From Tricholomella constricta (lineage: Eukaryota; Basidiomycota; Agaricomycetes; Agaricales; Lyophyllaceae), in contig JAACJP010000010.1 of assembly GCA_013368375.1 (NCBI GenBank), positions 806,001-870,000 on the forward strand: a stretch of 64,000 nt of DNA. Direction: 5' to 3'. Positions 46,484 through 58,854 of this stretch are shown piece by piece. Within the stretch, counting starts at the first letter, position 1. Each line of letters starts with the position of its first letter. The notes below the pieces were generated by a model, which saw only the letters and a list, made by a program, of their open reading frames with translations, made no database searches and was not told the origin of the DNA. Both the position numbers and the translations under genes were made by a program.

Positions 46484-47892
46484 TATTACTCGCAGCTCCC
46501 ACATGGCTTTCTTTAGGCCGTTAAAGCTTCAGTCACAGTGAAGTACTGTACATTTTGTGCCTGAGTGCGAGATACCAGTGCGAGTAGCATGGCCGCTGTG
46601 ATATGTACATGTGTAGGAAACCCAGAAACCCCCCGATTATAAGGGCGACACGATGAACACCGTGCATAAACTCTCAGAACCAGGCCTTCAGAATCGCAGT
46701 GCAGTGGAGACAATAGGAGCTGGAGCTGGCGGGTCAAGGTCTCGCGCAAGGCACGCACGATGAATCGATGACGTCTGAAGATGAACTAAAGGATGCCCGG
46801 GGGCCTGCCTTATTTCCATCCAACTCGCCGAGATTAGTAAAAACGGTCAAAAAAAGCCGAGCTGGCATTATACTTATCCATCATGCCGGGCGGCATAAGG
46901 ACGAATCCGGAAGCACGAAAGTATGATCATGATGGCAGAGAATTGGGTGGATGCGGCATCGACGCCTGTTGCGGGCGGTTGCGGGAACGTGGAACTGTAA
47001 CGAAGATGGAGATGGAGGCATATGGATGACTCTATTCTGGGACATCCTTAGAAACGAAGTGTCAGGAGACCGAATGGCAGAGCGTGCAGCGGCATGAGCT
47101 GTGCATGTGAGATGAGCTCTGAACGACAGCGCCATACCCATACACATGCAGCGTGGATGAGCTTAAGGTTCGAAGCAAGTTATTGCATTGCATTCCTTGT
47201 CTGCGCCGAGTGTCAGTCAACTTCGGCAGGACGACGTTGGCCGTCGACGATGGCACAGATAAAAAAAAGGGATGCGACCGTGACAGGAATACATCATCCG
47301 GCATCCAAGGCGACGACGTCAAGAGGGCGGTGACATGCTAGGTAAGTCGTCTTCAGGCGTGCATATGGTATGAGAGTTGGAGATGTGGATGCCGCGCCGG
47401 CTAGGCGATTTAGACCCCGCAGACGAATGATTCAAGGTGAGGCGGTGTTCAGGGCTGTCGGACGATTGCTGCAATGGCTGTTGAAAAATATCTTGCAGGC
47501 CCAGCCACACGGGGACGTGCAAGAAAATTAGTGGAAATAATCACGGTAATTGTCGACTGGGCGAGTCTTCGGAGAGAGGACGAAAGGAGAGCAAGTCGAC
47601 TGCACGCTGGTAATTGACAAGCCCCATCCGGAATCAGGAACATTACGGGTTGAGAATCTCGAGAATTTGTATTTCGCAAGAAGAGGGGAGGCTACTTGAA
47701 TGCTTCAGCAGTTGCCTGTTTGCTTTGATTCTTGGATAGAGAGGGACTTGAAGGAGCAAAGCCTGGAACATGTCTGAAATAGAGACTTTACGTTTCATCG
47801 AGGCGGGTTGCGGTGGCCGGGGTCTTACGTTAGCGTTGTAGTTGGCAGATTCCTTTTGTAGCCCGCTCCCCCTCGACCACCACCACATTCCT

Positions 47893-47910
47893 TTCTCTCT
47901 CTCTCTCTCT
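47893..47910 (+). repeat. CT dinucleotide tract in the oxidase promoter
   Basis: An uninterrupted (TC)9 run lies about 85 bp upstream of the copper radical oxidase ATG (47993), within a pyrimidine-rich region reaching to the start. CT tracts commonly mark the transcription start region of well-expressed fungal genes. Confidence 0.8.
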
Positions 47911-47992
47911 AATCCACCCGCTAATTCCAGCTTTCTCGTTTCCTTCCCCCTTCTGCTTTCTTCCCTTTACATTAGTCTGCTTGGCTCGCACA

Positions 47993-50516
47993 ATGCTGCC
48001 ATCCATAACACTACTGGCCCTATGGCTAGCCTCGGCTTCTTCACCAGCGCAAGCTGCGACCGCCGGCTCATTCGTGGAGTCAGGAGACACTCTTGTCAGC
48101 GCAATGATGGTCAGTAGCCTGATTTTGTAGACTGCCATTTACTCAATGCCTAGTTCAGATGTTCCTGGGTAATGAAGAGAAAGTATACATACTGGACAAG
48201 GCGGAGGGTAATGCTGCTCAAGTCAAGGGCCACCCGGCATGGGGCTCTGTATGGTGCGTATCCGTAAACACCAACTTTTAATTCACCATTTAAATTTGTT
48301 GTAGGGACATCAACACAAAACAAGCAACCGCGATGGACGTCAGGTCGAATGTCTTCTGTGCATCAGGGATGCATCTACCGAACGGCTCGTACATCACTTT
48401 CGGTGGGAACGGTGCCGTTGGTCGTGGTGGTGAAATTGGGTCGCAGAAGACTCCTTGGGGGAGCGGTGCCTGGGACGCCGAGTACCAAGACTTCGACGGT
48501 ACAAAAGCGATTCGGGTGCTGAACCCCTGCACGTCCAAGGACAATTTTGCCTCCACAAATTGCCAGTGGTTCGACGATGCCACTCTGCTGTCGATGCAGA
48601 AGCAGCGATGGTACTCCTCGGCTGAGCCTCTCGCCGATGGTTCTATGGTCCTCCTCGGTGGCTTCGTCAATGGCGGCTACATTAACCGGAATTACCCCAA
48701 CACTGATCCTGAATTTTCGGGTGGTGCTGCCGAGAATACCTATGAATTTTACCCTGCGAATGGACGTGGAGTGCAGCCCGTGAAGTTTCTGATCAAGACG
48801 TCTGGTCTCAATGCTTACGCGCATACGTTCCTCCTGAGTTCTGGCAAGATGCTCGTCCAGGCCAACGTCTCTACCAGTTCGTTTACACTTTTGATTCTCG
48901 TTATTGTGGCACTAACTGGCTTTTCAGTGATCTGGGACTACGACACGAACACTGAAACTCCTCTTCCAGATATGCCTGGTAACGTTGTCCGCGTCTACCC
49001 TGCCTCTGGTGCAGTCGCGATGCTCCCACTTACGCCTGCCAACAACTGGAACCCAACCATCCTCTTCTGCGGTGGTTCCGACATGCCAGATGAAGCGTGG
49101 GGCAACTACGCCAACCCTGCCATCGACACCTGGAAATACCCAGCATCGAGTGATTGCCAACGACTTACACCCGAGCCTGCAGACGGCTCTGTACCTGCGT
49201 ATGAAGCTGATGATGACATGCTCGAGGGCAGGACCATGAGCCAGTTCATCATCCTCCCTGATGGAAAGATGCTCGTCATCAACGGCGGCTTGAACGGCAC
49301 AGCAGGATATGCGACAGCGACTGGTCAGACCTCTTCCTTCGCTGACATGCCATTCGGCATGTCACTGGCTTCCGGTCCTATCGGTACACCCGCCATTTAT
49401 GACCCTAATGCACCCAAAGGCTCACGATGGTCCAATGCTGGCCTTGGCACATCCAACATCCCTCGTCTATACCATTCATCTGCCATCCTCCTCCCCGATG
49501 GCTCAGTTCTCGTCGCTGGATCCAACCCCAACGTCGACGTCAACACCACCACCGTCTTCCCTACAGAGTATCGCTCGGAGATCTTTTACCCCCCTTACTT
49601 CGGTGCCAAGACACGTCCCGCTCCTTCTGGTATCCCCAAGACAATCTCTTACGGCGGAAACTCATTCGATATCACCATCCCTGCCAGCTCTTACTCAGGC
49701 TCCGCCAACGCCGCCGCTGGCAATACTACTGTCGTCCTCCTACGCGGCGGGTTCACGACACATGCCATGAACATGGGACAACGATACGTTCAACTCGACA
49801 ACACCTTCACAGTCAAGGACGACGGCTCCATCGTCCTCCACGTTGCACAGGCGCCGAACCCCAACATCCTACAGCCCGGTCCTGCGCTCTTCTTCGTCAA
49901 CATCAACGGTATCCCCTCAGTCGGCACCATGGTCATTGTCGGCAACGGTATAATGGGCACTCAACCCACAGCGCCGCCCAGCGTCCTCCCTGCAAGCGTC
50001 CTCCTCGACTCGGCCAAGGGCTCCGCGGACGGGTCATCCACTTCGCCAGGCGGGGCTCAGAACAACCAGGAGGATAACGGAGCGATGGGCTCGCACACGG
50101 GTGCCATTGTCGGGGGGGTGATCGGCGCGATCGCTGTGATTGGTCTTCTGGGTGCGCTTCTTGGTATCTTCCTCGCTCGCCGGCGGCGCCGCGCCTCCAC
50201 AGTGCCAGCGTCGCACTCGACCTCGTACGCGATGACCGCGGGGGGGCAGGGTCTGATGGGAGGCGCGGCGCTGGCGGGCGTGCCACACCGTGGGATAAGG
50301 AGTTCTGACTCGAGCGCTTTTGTTCCGTTACAGCATGATAACAGCAGCGATGCGTGGAATGGGAGCACGGCGAATTTGCATGGCGGGTATACGGATAAGG
50401 ACGAGATGATGATGGATGCGGCGAGTGCGAGGATGATGAGCATGGATTATGATCCGTATGCGGCGAACTCGCCCCGGATAACAACAACAACAACGCCCAT
50501 GCAGCATCGGTACTAG
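47993..50516 (+). CDS. Copper radical oxidase (glyoxal oxidase-like, AA5_1) with C-terminal membrane anchor
   Basis: Four exons (47993-48109, 48159-48253, 48305-48876, 48928-50516) give 790 residues. A signal peptide (MLPSITLLALWLASASSPAQ) is followed by the seven-bladed propeller. Copper and radical residues of glyoxal oxidase are visible: Cys89 in SNVFCASGMHLPNGSYI, Tyr174 in KQRWYSSAEPL, the Tyr-His pair in PRLYHSSAILLPDGSV and the later His in GGFTTHAMNMGQRYVQL. The enzyme oxidises aldehydes or alcohols to acids and releases H2O2, feeding extracellular peroxidases. After the catalytic part comes a Ser/Gly linker, a transmembrane helix (GAIVGGVIGAIAVIGLLGAL), the stop-transfer RRRRR and a cytosolic tail of about 100 residues. 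It is therefore probably surface-anchored, unlike secreted GLX. Confidence 0.93.
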
Positions 50517-51655
50517 AAGGGGAGGGGCGCTGGGTAATGTGCTTCCCCTTTGTCCTTTTTGAATTTCTTAGCTTTTGGATTACATTAAGACAGATATACA
50601 GTATGGACGGACTGGTTGCAGTTGCTTTCCCCCCCTTCCCCCCCCCTTTTTTTTTTATGTTGACAGTTCACGTTTACACCCACATCCTCATCCCCCCTGG
50701 CCCCAACCGCTCCACCTCCCCCTCCCATCACGCACACACTCGGATATCCAATATTCTCCCCTTTACCCTCGTTCCCACCGTGGATGGCACATGGCACATG
50801 CTTCATATCCCCCTCTCCCTCTCCCACCCCCACCCCCATTTTTTTCCTTTGACACCCACTCGCATTGATATCAGAACAGGACTTGGACTGTAGACAACAC
50901 ATATCTCTTTTTTTATTATCTCTTCTTGGTTACACATCCGAGTCGCGAGTCGAAAGCAAGAACACGTTCGTTTTATTATAAGTTATTAAGTTATAAGTTA
51001 TAAGTTATAATCACGCCTTGGCCTTGGTGACCTTGCGTTCCTTATCCTTATGATTGATACCACGGGGCGCACGACTTTCTTAAGTTGTTGAGCCTGAGAG
51101 TGTGGACGACATAGTGCGATTCGACGCAAAACATCAACGTACAATCGGTGGATTTAAAGCCTGGCAGCTTGCGACAAGGCTTAGACTTAATATGCACATA
51201 TGCACCGTCGATTCAGAGGCTGAGGCTTCGATGCGTTGTATTCTAGATCTTGTATTGGTGCGGATGTAAAATGTAGATGTAAATGTAAATATCGAGCTCT
51301 GCGTCCGGTGCTGTTGGGGGCGAGAGACCGACCGCCGAATGCATTTGGGGTCATGTCATGATGGATGGCGTATCCCTCCTGTGAATGCGACGATAGGACG
51401 CGGTGCGCATGGTAAAAGGTTCGACGTCAGAGAGCAAGTAAGTGAGGCTGGGGCAGGGGCTGGGTCGATGTGTGGACATCGAAAGTGCCCTAATAGACTC
51501 TTTTATGTGGGTAAATATGAACGAGGTTGTCTGAATCTGGGGGGGGGAAGAGGGAAATAATGGCATCGAGGATAATTCGGGCTGTTCCGCCAGCTGTGGG
51601 AGGCACAGTACCAGTGACGATCCCATTCTAAACGTGTCATGCTATAACGGTGAGC
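50517..51655. other. Intergenic, no gene seen
   Basis: This is the 3' flank of the oxidase, with C- and T-rich homopolymer stretches (50628-50660, 50835-50845) and a ttataag-type short repeat at 50978-51010. No gene was recognised. Confidence 0.6.
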
Positions 51656-52140
51656 CTATATATGATCTTCAAAAGGATGGGAGACATTGATGATCATAAA
51701 GAGCAGTTCAAGGTGTGCGGTGTTTTCACAAACTTTTGACGCGTTCTGCGGAAGACGACGCCATGCCAAATGGTCCAACAATGTATGTATCCACGAGGGG
51801 ACCCGTACGCGTCTCGTTCCACTGGCATCGGCGGAAATTCTCCCCTCCATGCGTGGCGTTACGTGTCGCAGTCTTGAAGGTATCGGTCCATATAATGGGA
51901 AGAGGAGAGGGTGATCCGAGAGGTCACGGCCGACACTAGGGAGCTTATGAAGCAATGGGACACCAAGGCCGACGAGAACCTGCTGATCACCGATGCCAGA
52001 GTTCGAAAGAAAAGCCTGAGTATGTGGGTGCCGATTACGCCTCCTTGGCAGCATATTAAACGTGCATTGGGCTTGGTACGCTGCAAAGATATTAAGGGCT
52101 CGAACCTCGGAGCGTACGATATCATTAAAGGCTATATTAT
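51656..52140 (-). pseudogene. GMC oxidoreductase fragment (aryl-alcohol oxidase-like), broken
   Basis: On the minus strand, CCQGGVIGTHILRLF runs in one frame and SNSGIGDQQVLVGLGVPLLH with KLPSVGRDLSDHPLL in another. Together they correspond to the family block usually seen as a GA-IGTPQILLLSGIGD run followed by PSVGxNLSDHP. A frameshift therefore lies between the two halves. Downstream, LPQNASKVCENTAHLELLF resembles the segment before the substrate-binding part. The FAD-binding N-terminus and the catalytic His-His/Asn region are missing. This is a relic of a flavin-dependent alcohol oxidase. Confidence 0.65.
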
Positions 52141-53159
52141 CATGATGTGGAGGAGAACGAGGAGATTCGGCTTGCTGATGAATTCGGTCAGTGTTTTTTT
52201 TTCTTACTTCCCGTTTACTTATAGTATGTCCATGGCGAATATGGCGATATTGCTCGCGTTTTCGATTCCCGTACCACTCCGTGGATTTTGGCACTTGATG
52301 GAGATAGAAGCCTGGTATGGGACCTGACTCTCTAAGCAATTATTTCTCCAAGGATCCCTAGTTATTCGAGTCGTGTACGGTCTCCTCTGATGACGGTATC
52401 TTGTCAGCATCAAGAAGATATGTCGTATCGTTCGTTATAAGGACTTCCGGTCCACGTACCGTGTTCGCCGGCGCAGTGATGAATATCATCATCGGGCCTT
52501 GGGCCCTAGGGAAAATTTGGCTCCAGCGCGGCTTCGTTCGCTTGCTACTTACGCGACAGTGTAGGTAAAGCTAAATGTTATTCAGCGATACTCAGTGTAG
52601 AGTATACATGAGTGTTCGAGATACTAACTTACCTGATGCTCATGTCCATCAACTGTACTTGTCGGGTTTACAAGAACTTGAGAGCTGGATTCTATGTCGC
52701 GGTCGACGTTGATGTCAGTTTGGAGTTACGAAACTTGCTCCGAGCCCGCTCCGCCGAAAAGAAATCAGAAAGAAAATAATTGTCGCGACTCTTTTGCTGA
52801 ACAACGACTGGCCTTGCCAGCCACTCACTCAGGGCTACAGATGATTTAGGATTGGGGCATCAGAGGATGACCACGACATCGGGTTTGTTTTGCCTGATTG
52901 AAGATTTTAAGCCTTGTCCGCCACCGGCGTTTGTCCCTTTAGTGCTTCTTCGAATTCTAAGGATTGCTTCTAAAGATGCTCGCGTGGACACATCTTGCCC
53001 TGGCGCCCATAAGTATTAGTCTGCCTCGTTCTCCACCTCCAAATCATTCTCGCCGTCCTCGTCCTCTCCCCTCTCCCCTCCACTTCCCCCCCTTGGAGGC
53101 TGTCCTTATCCAGTCATTCGAATTCTGCCCGAGACTGACAGACATCTTCATTGCTGTCC
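52141..53159. other. Intergenic, no gene seen
   Basis: It may hold further decayed parts of the GMC gene (minus strand) up to about 52500, but nothing can be aligned by eye. The right end is the promoter of the P450 gene, with a C-rich leader. Confidence 0.55.
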
Positions 53160-55443
53160 ATGTCTTCAATCCCCCTAAGCGCCGGCCTCGCTAGCCTTCT
53201 TGTTGCTCTTTTCATCTGGTTCCGGAAGCCTAAAGCTTCCACGGCATCTTTGCCACCTGGTCCGAAGCCTGTGCCGGTGTTGGGTAATGTAAGAGACCTC
53301 ACGGCTAAAGAACTGTGGCTACCTGCCGCCGAGTGGGCGAAACAATATGGTGAGAGCGAAGGACCTCAGTATAAACAGGTCACTCAATTCAGACATAGGC
53401 GACGTCGTATATCTGCATGTGTTGGGGCAGGGACTGGTGTTCTTGAATAGCCCTGAGGCTGCCTTTGAGTTGTTGGACAAGCGTGGTTCGATCTATTCAG
53501 ACAAACCAGCGTTGGTGATGGCGGGAGAACTGTGAGTCAAGACGGGCCAATCGCACCGGCCCTATTCTAACCTGGTTTCCATGTAGATGTGGCTGCAAGA
53601 ACATGGTATGGCTCCTTTTCCGGTATGTAGATCCTTCACTCACGCTCCCAACTTCCGATTCGGTGCAGGTCGCGTTCACGGCTTACGGCGACCAATCGAA
53701 ACGGCAGCGGAAACTCATGCACAAGGCCTTCGGGCTTCCAGCCATCCCCTCCTACAACCCCCTCCTCCAAAGCGAGACACACGCTTTCCTGCGACGCATT
53801 GTCAGTTCTCCGGAGAGCTACGTCGCTCACACGCGCAGGTACGCTGGAGCGCTAACGTTGAAGGTCGTCTATGGCTACGAACCGCTTGCGTACGAGGACA
53901 AATTTATCGCACTCGCTGAGGAGTGTGTCGACATCCTAGCGAATGAGATTGCATCCGGCGGTGGGATCTGGCCAGTCGACATCTTCCCGTCTCTCCAGCG
54001 TCTTCCCGTCTGGGCCCCTGGAGCGGGCTTCAAGGTCAAGGCAGCGAGGTGGAAGGCGAAGATGGAGGAATTCGTGGATAAGCCATACGAATATGTTAAG
54101 AACAGCATCGTAAGTTCAACCAGAAGCTCATCTTGTAACATCCTTGAACTTGCTCGTGTCCATAGAAGTCCGGCACCTTTAAGCCTTCTTTTTGTTCAAC
54201 CCTCCTTGATGACGACAACAAGACTACCCCAGAATTCGAATTTGACCTCAAATGGACTGCGAATTCCATGTACTCGGCCAGCATGGACACCGTACGTCAA
54301 TTCCCTTGGCCCCATGCCCCATCTCCGCCGAAACTTATTTGACTTTCTATTTTATATATAGACTATGACGACTGTGTCGCACTTCCTGCTTGCCATGATT
54401 GCCCATCCCGAAGTCCTCGCAGAGGCCCAGAAAGAGATTGACACAGTTGTTGGCTCAGATCGTCTCCCTACCTTCAAAGACCGACCGAAGCTGCCTTATA
54501 GTTCGTCATATTCTATCCTTCCTTCTGTCAAACAGGACTGACAGACAATGAACAACAGTCGAGGCGATCCTGAACGAGACCTGGCGCTGGGGCGTCCCTG
54601 TACCACTGAGTAAGAGCTAATTTCCGACATACTGGAGAATTTGTTAGTTGGCTAACGTAAACCCTAAGATCTACCCCACCGGCTGATGGAGGACGACGTC
54701 TACCGGGACATGCACATCCCTAAAGGATCCCTTGTGAGTCCTCGTTGACATGGTGCGGGGGGACATCGGAATATTCACTGTTTTGTTTTCCTTACAAGAT
54801 CTTCGGTAACATCTGGTCAGTTTTCCTCACCACATTCGGTTTTGCGGGAGTAGTTTTCCTAATGCCTCCATCCTCCCACACAGGGCGATACTTCGGGATG
54901 AGCGCATCTACCCGAACCCCTCTACCTTTGCCCCCGAGCGCTTCCTGGAGAAAGTCGATGCCGCAACAGAGCGGCGCAGGGACCCCCGCAACTACGTGTT
55001 CGGTTTTGGCCGAAGGTAAATGGAGCATAAGCAGCGAAACGCCGAAATTGACCCGTTTATTTTTTTTTCACTCGCCACCAGGAAATGCCCGGGGGCGAAC
55101 CTTGTTGAATCCTCCATCTGGCTGCTCATGACCGCCATGATCGCCACCCTGGATATTTCCAAGGCCGTCGACGAGTCCGGACAGGTCGTGGAGCCCCAAG
55201 TCGACTTTGAGAACCCCATCTTCAGGTGTGTGTCACGATAGTATATCCAGAAAGGCGTCCCTTGTTGCAGCGCTTCGCGTTGCTATTGCTGTTGATCTGC
55301 CCCCATCCCATCTTTTGATGAAGTATGCTCATACTCATTTTAACTGTTTGTCTTTCAGGATACCGAATCCCTTCAAGTGCGGCCTCCGACCGAGGTCCGA
55401 GCAGGCCTTGAAACTTATACAACAGTCTGAGCTGGCATCATAA
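53160..55443 (+). CDS. Cytochrome P450 monooxygenase (microsomal class II)
   Basis: Twelve exons between 53160 and 55443 join in frame to 515 residues. Tiny exons are 53587-53605 (19 nt) and 54799-54815 (17 nt). The N-terminal helix (LSAGLASLLVALFIWF) anchors it in the ER, followed by the proline hinge LPPGPKPVPVLGN. Later landmarks are the I-helix region MYSASMDTTMTTVSHFLLAM, the K-helix ExxR as ETWR (Glu358, Arg361), the PERF motif APERFLEKV, and the heme loop FGFGRRKCPGANL with Cys442. The overall pattern resembles the OrdA-like fungal P450s that hydroxylate hydrophobic secondary metabolites or xenobiotics. The substrate is unknown. The I-helix lacks the usual AGxDT alanine-glycine pair (SASMDT instead), a variant seen in several basidiomycete P450s. 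Confidence 0.92.
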
Positions 55444-56750
55444 TCCGTGATTCGTGATTACATCTTCGTAGCACGCTTTTTTTTATTTTGTTTATCCTCC
55501 GTGTAAATTGCTTTCCAAGCGCTCTGTCTCTGTCTCTGTCTCTGTCTCTAGCAAGCTAGTAGTAGTATTACACACCTGTTCTCCCGCAATAAGTCACGCC
55601 TTCTTTTTCCCCCTCTCACCTTGCCATCCTATATCCTATATACAGCTAGCTCTTCCTTCTTCCATGGATTTTCGATTTCGATTTCGCAAAAAAGCAGTTG
55701 CAAGGCCTTTACGGAATTCGAATTCGAATTCGAAGCCTTTCTTCTGCGCGCAAACCGTGACGCTAAGAATCTGGAAGAGAGAGTCTAGGGGAACAAAAAA
55801 AACAAAACACATGCGCCCTCATGTCAACGAACCATGCCGTGGTGCGATCATCATGGTGCCTGTCAGAAGAAAAGATGTCATGATTTACGGCTTTCCTTGT
55901 TGTTCTTCAAAGTCCTTCTTTTACCCACCTGGAGCCCCCGTCACCTGTCGCTGCACGTTGACCGTTGACCGTTTGAACGTGAACCCTCATCAGGCCATCC
56001 AGCCCGACTGCTAACATGCTGGGCCTTGTGGCTCAACGAAGGCAATGGCATCTTGGATGTGCGGGGTTGCCACCTGATAATTGCAATAGATGGATGAGGT
56101 GCGCACCTGCATCCTGTCTACTCGGCTCACTTCGATATGGTGATATGCGTCGTACTATTGTCACCGTTTGTTGCTGTTGCCTGGGGCTGTTGAAACGTTG
56201 AGGCCTGAGGCCTGAGGCCTGAAGTGGGTCGACGGCTTTCATTGACGTTGCCTATCCTCAGGCTTCCTTCACTGGAGCCTGTCATCCATCGGTCATCGTG
56301 AGGAATGATTGAAGCTTGAGATACATACTTACTTACCTGAGAAAGGCCCACCCGGCATTTTCTCGATTGACCTGCTCAATTCAAGGTTCTTCCTCGACCG
56401 GTGTTTATTTCCCCTTTAATTAATATTTGATCCCACTGGAGTAATCGCAATACATCCATCCACAACTTGCATCCATACATTCATTCATTCACTACCGGTC
56501 GATCGGGTTTTTGCGATCATCATCTGAGAATAGACTAAGGGGGGCGAAAACAGGGACCCCCATGCGTGAGCGCCGCGTCCACAACGTTGTGCTTCCGTTT
56601 CGCGGGCGGCGGAAGCCCACCGAATCTGCGCGTGGAAACGCCGCGACTTTTTGGAGGAGGATGGGTATATTAATACCTGTTCGCGCTCCTTATAACCTCC
56701 CTGCTGTGCTCTCCCTCCCTCCCCTCGCGTGTATCTTGGTGTAAGTAAAG
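55444..56750. other. Intergenic with small simple repeats
   Basis: A (tctctg)n tract at 55526-55552 and a triplicated gaggcct block at 56199-56222 are present. No gene was recognised; the longest frame (168 codons) has no domain and overlaps both repeats and T-rich stretches. Confidence 0.6.
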
Positions 56751-58854
56751 ATGTCTCTCCCTGGAACGGCACCACCGTTGGCTCTACCGGCTTTCGATAA
56801 CACGCTCGGGGCGCTCCTCGTCGGCGGGCTTGTAGCTACGGGGTGCGTGCTCTGCTCTCCACTGTAGTTCGCGCGAGTTGGCTTAGTAGTACTGCGTTTC
56901 TGTCTTTGGCAGGCTATGGGGGGTGACTTGTGTGCAGACCTTCACATTCTTTGCGCGCAACTCAAGGGACCAGGCGCTCTTCAAACTTATGGTACGACGC
57001 CCACTTGTGAAGAATTGTCTATACTTGGGCTAATGATGTTGGGTTATTAATGGGTTCGTTAGATCGCCTTCCTTTGGTGGGTGACGTGTTATGCCATCGT
57101 TCATTATGGACGACGTCTCTGATCAGTGTGTCGTTTGAAAGGGCGCTGGACACGTTCGACTCGATACTCAATGGCCACATTCTTTACCATTACCTCGTCA
57201 CAAACTATCTGAACCCCACCGCGATCATGGAGGTCATTTGGTGCGCTCGTTCAGTCCGCTCTCATCCCTTCGTTGTCTTCTTACCTCCAACTCGACGCAG
57301 GAGTGTCATTGTAAGTTCCTAACGCAAGGCTTCGGGCCTCTCAGGTTCTTACGAGTTTACCTTCCCAGATTCACGTTGCAGCCACAGTCAGTGCTCCCTA
57401 CTCAAATCTTCCCTAGACATTGATCGTTGCTTTCGACCCAGTCCGTGTCCAACTTCATCATCCGTAGCATGTTCGCCTATCGATTTTTCCGACGTATGTC
57501 CTCGGTGTCATTTTCTTCGATTCAACTGATCTCGGTCGCACCACAGTCAGCAAAGGGAATATTCCTGTGACAGGGTGGATCGTGAGTAGAGCTCTCTCCA
57601 TCGATAATCCCCATGTGTTGTGTTGTGAACGCTGAAATTCGTTTTCAGATGGCTGCGTCCTTAACTGATTTGGGTGCGTGCCATACTGTCTCGTGTCGTG
57701 CAGCAGCCCTGCTCACATTCACATGTATATCACTTGCAGTGTGCGGACTTGGTACGTCTCCGATTGAGGTGGACATTGCAATAAACTCATGTTATTTCTG
57801 CTCTAGTGATCACTGTCAAAGCGTGCGTCTCCTACATAACAGCAATAGACACATCCACTTGACCCTAGCGTACCACAGGTTCGGCATCACATCATACCTC
57901 GAGCTCGATAAACTCTCGGTAAATCATCATTTTTCCCTCAAATCTTCGATCGAGGAAAAGGCTGATTTCCGATCTAGAGCCTTTTGTACCTCAACTTTGC
58001 TGCAGGCACCACGAGTGATCTCAGCGTCGCCCTGGCTCTGTCTTGGCTGCTCATAAAATCAAGGACGGGCTTCCGGAGGTATTCACACCTCCCCACAGAC
58101 GATCAATCAGAACTGACGGAAGGCACTAAAAGGACCGACAGTCTCATCAACATTCTCATGGCGTACGCCGTCAACACCGGCCTTATCGTTGCGTGAGTGT
58201 CCACAGTAAGTAATTCCACGGTGGTTAGGATCTCATCAAATTTCCGCTTTTAGAATCGACGCTGCGCTCGGGATGATCACTTACGCTGTTATGCCGAATA
58301 ACTTCATCTTTTTGGGTATGTAATATGTGATATCGCCCTTGATATTCTGAAGACCTTGCTGACGAGTCTATACTTAGGCTTCTACCTTCTCCTGAGCAAA
58401 CGTGAGTATCCCCATCCCCCATCGTAATTATATCTTCAACAACCCACTTCCGTGCACCTTATCCTTCAGTATACCTCAACTCCTACCTCGCAACGTAAGT
58501 TCCCTCCAAACACACCCACGCGTCCTCGTATCTAACCACATCTCACCTCACAGACTCAACGCGCGGGATGACCTGCGCGAAAAGATCGAGGACCCCGTCT
58601 CCATCCACCTCTCCCAGATGTCGGGTCCGCGGCACCACAGCGCCACCCAATCATCGAACCTCGAGAAGGTACTGACATTCCCTTATATCCTCACATATGT
58701 TCTTGATCCCGCTGACTGAGAGACGCAGGGGAGCCGCGCAGAAACAGTGGCCATATCCGTGAGGACGCTCGTCGAGAAGAGCAACGACAACGACAACAAC
58801 GCCGATGCCGACGAGTACAGAACTCCCAGCCACAGTATCGCGAGAGTTTACTGA
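56751..58854 (+). CDS. DUF6534 family seven-transmembrane protein (second member)
   Basis: At least fifteen short exons can be followed from MSLPGTAPPLALPAFDNTLG (56751) to DEYRTPSHSIARVY and stop at 58854. Recognisable segments are LGALLVGGLVATGLWGVTC, FLWALDTFDSILNGHILYHY, LVTNYLNPTAIMEVIWSV, NFIIRSMFAYRFFRR, TSDLSVALALSWLLIKSRTG, TDSLINILMAYAVNTGLIVA, GMITYAVMPNNFIFLGFYLL, YLNSYLAT and LNARDDLREKIEDPVS. This is a complete DUF6534 architecture, better conserved than the copy at 3.7 kb and on the opposite strand. Function of the family is unknown. The C-terminal tail (about 75 residues, Ser/Asn/Asp-rich) is cytosolic by analogy. Splicing of the very short central exons (57750-57850) is the least certain part. 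Confidence 0.82.

Larger units (their letters stand above)
45621..47992. other. 2.4-kb intergenic region
   Basis: No gene was recognised on either strand; open frames are all under 95 codons. It contains simple repeats (listed separately) and, at its right end, the CT-rich promoter of the copper radical oxidase gene. Confidence 0.6.

Noticed and set aside
42047..55443. Secondary-metabolite (lanthipeptide) cluster made of LanC-like protein, oxidase and P450
   Set aside because: There is no precursor peptide, dehydratase, transporter or backbone synthase. The genes are interspersed with unrelated families and promoters point in different directions.
55508..56014. 168-codon open frame between the P450 and DUF6534 genes
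   Set aside because: It starts within a simple tctctg repeat, has no ATG-linked family signal and has the composition of intergenic sequence.
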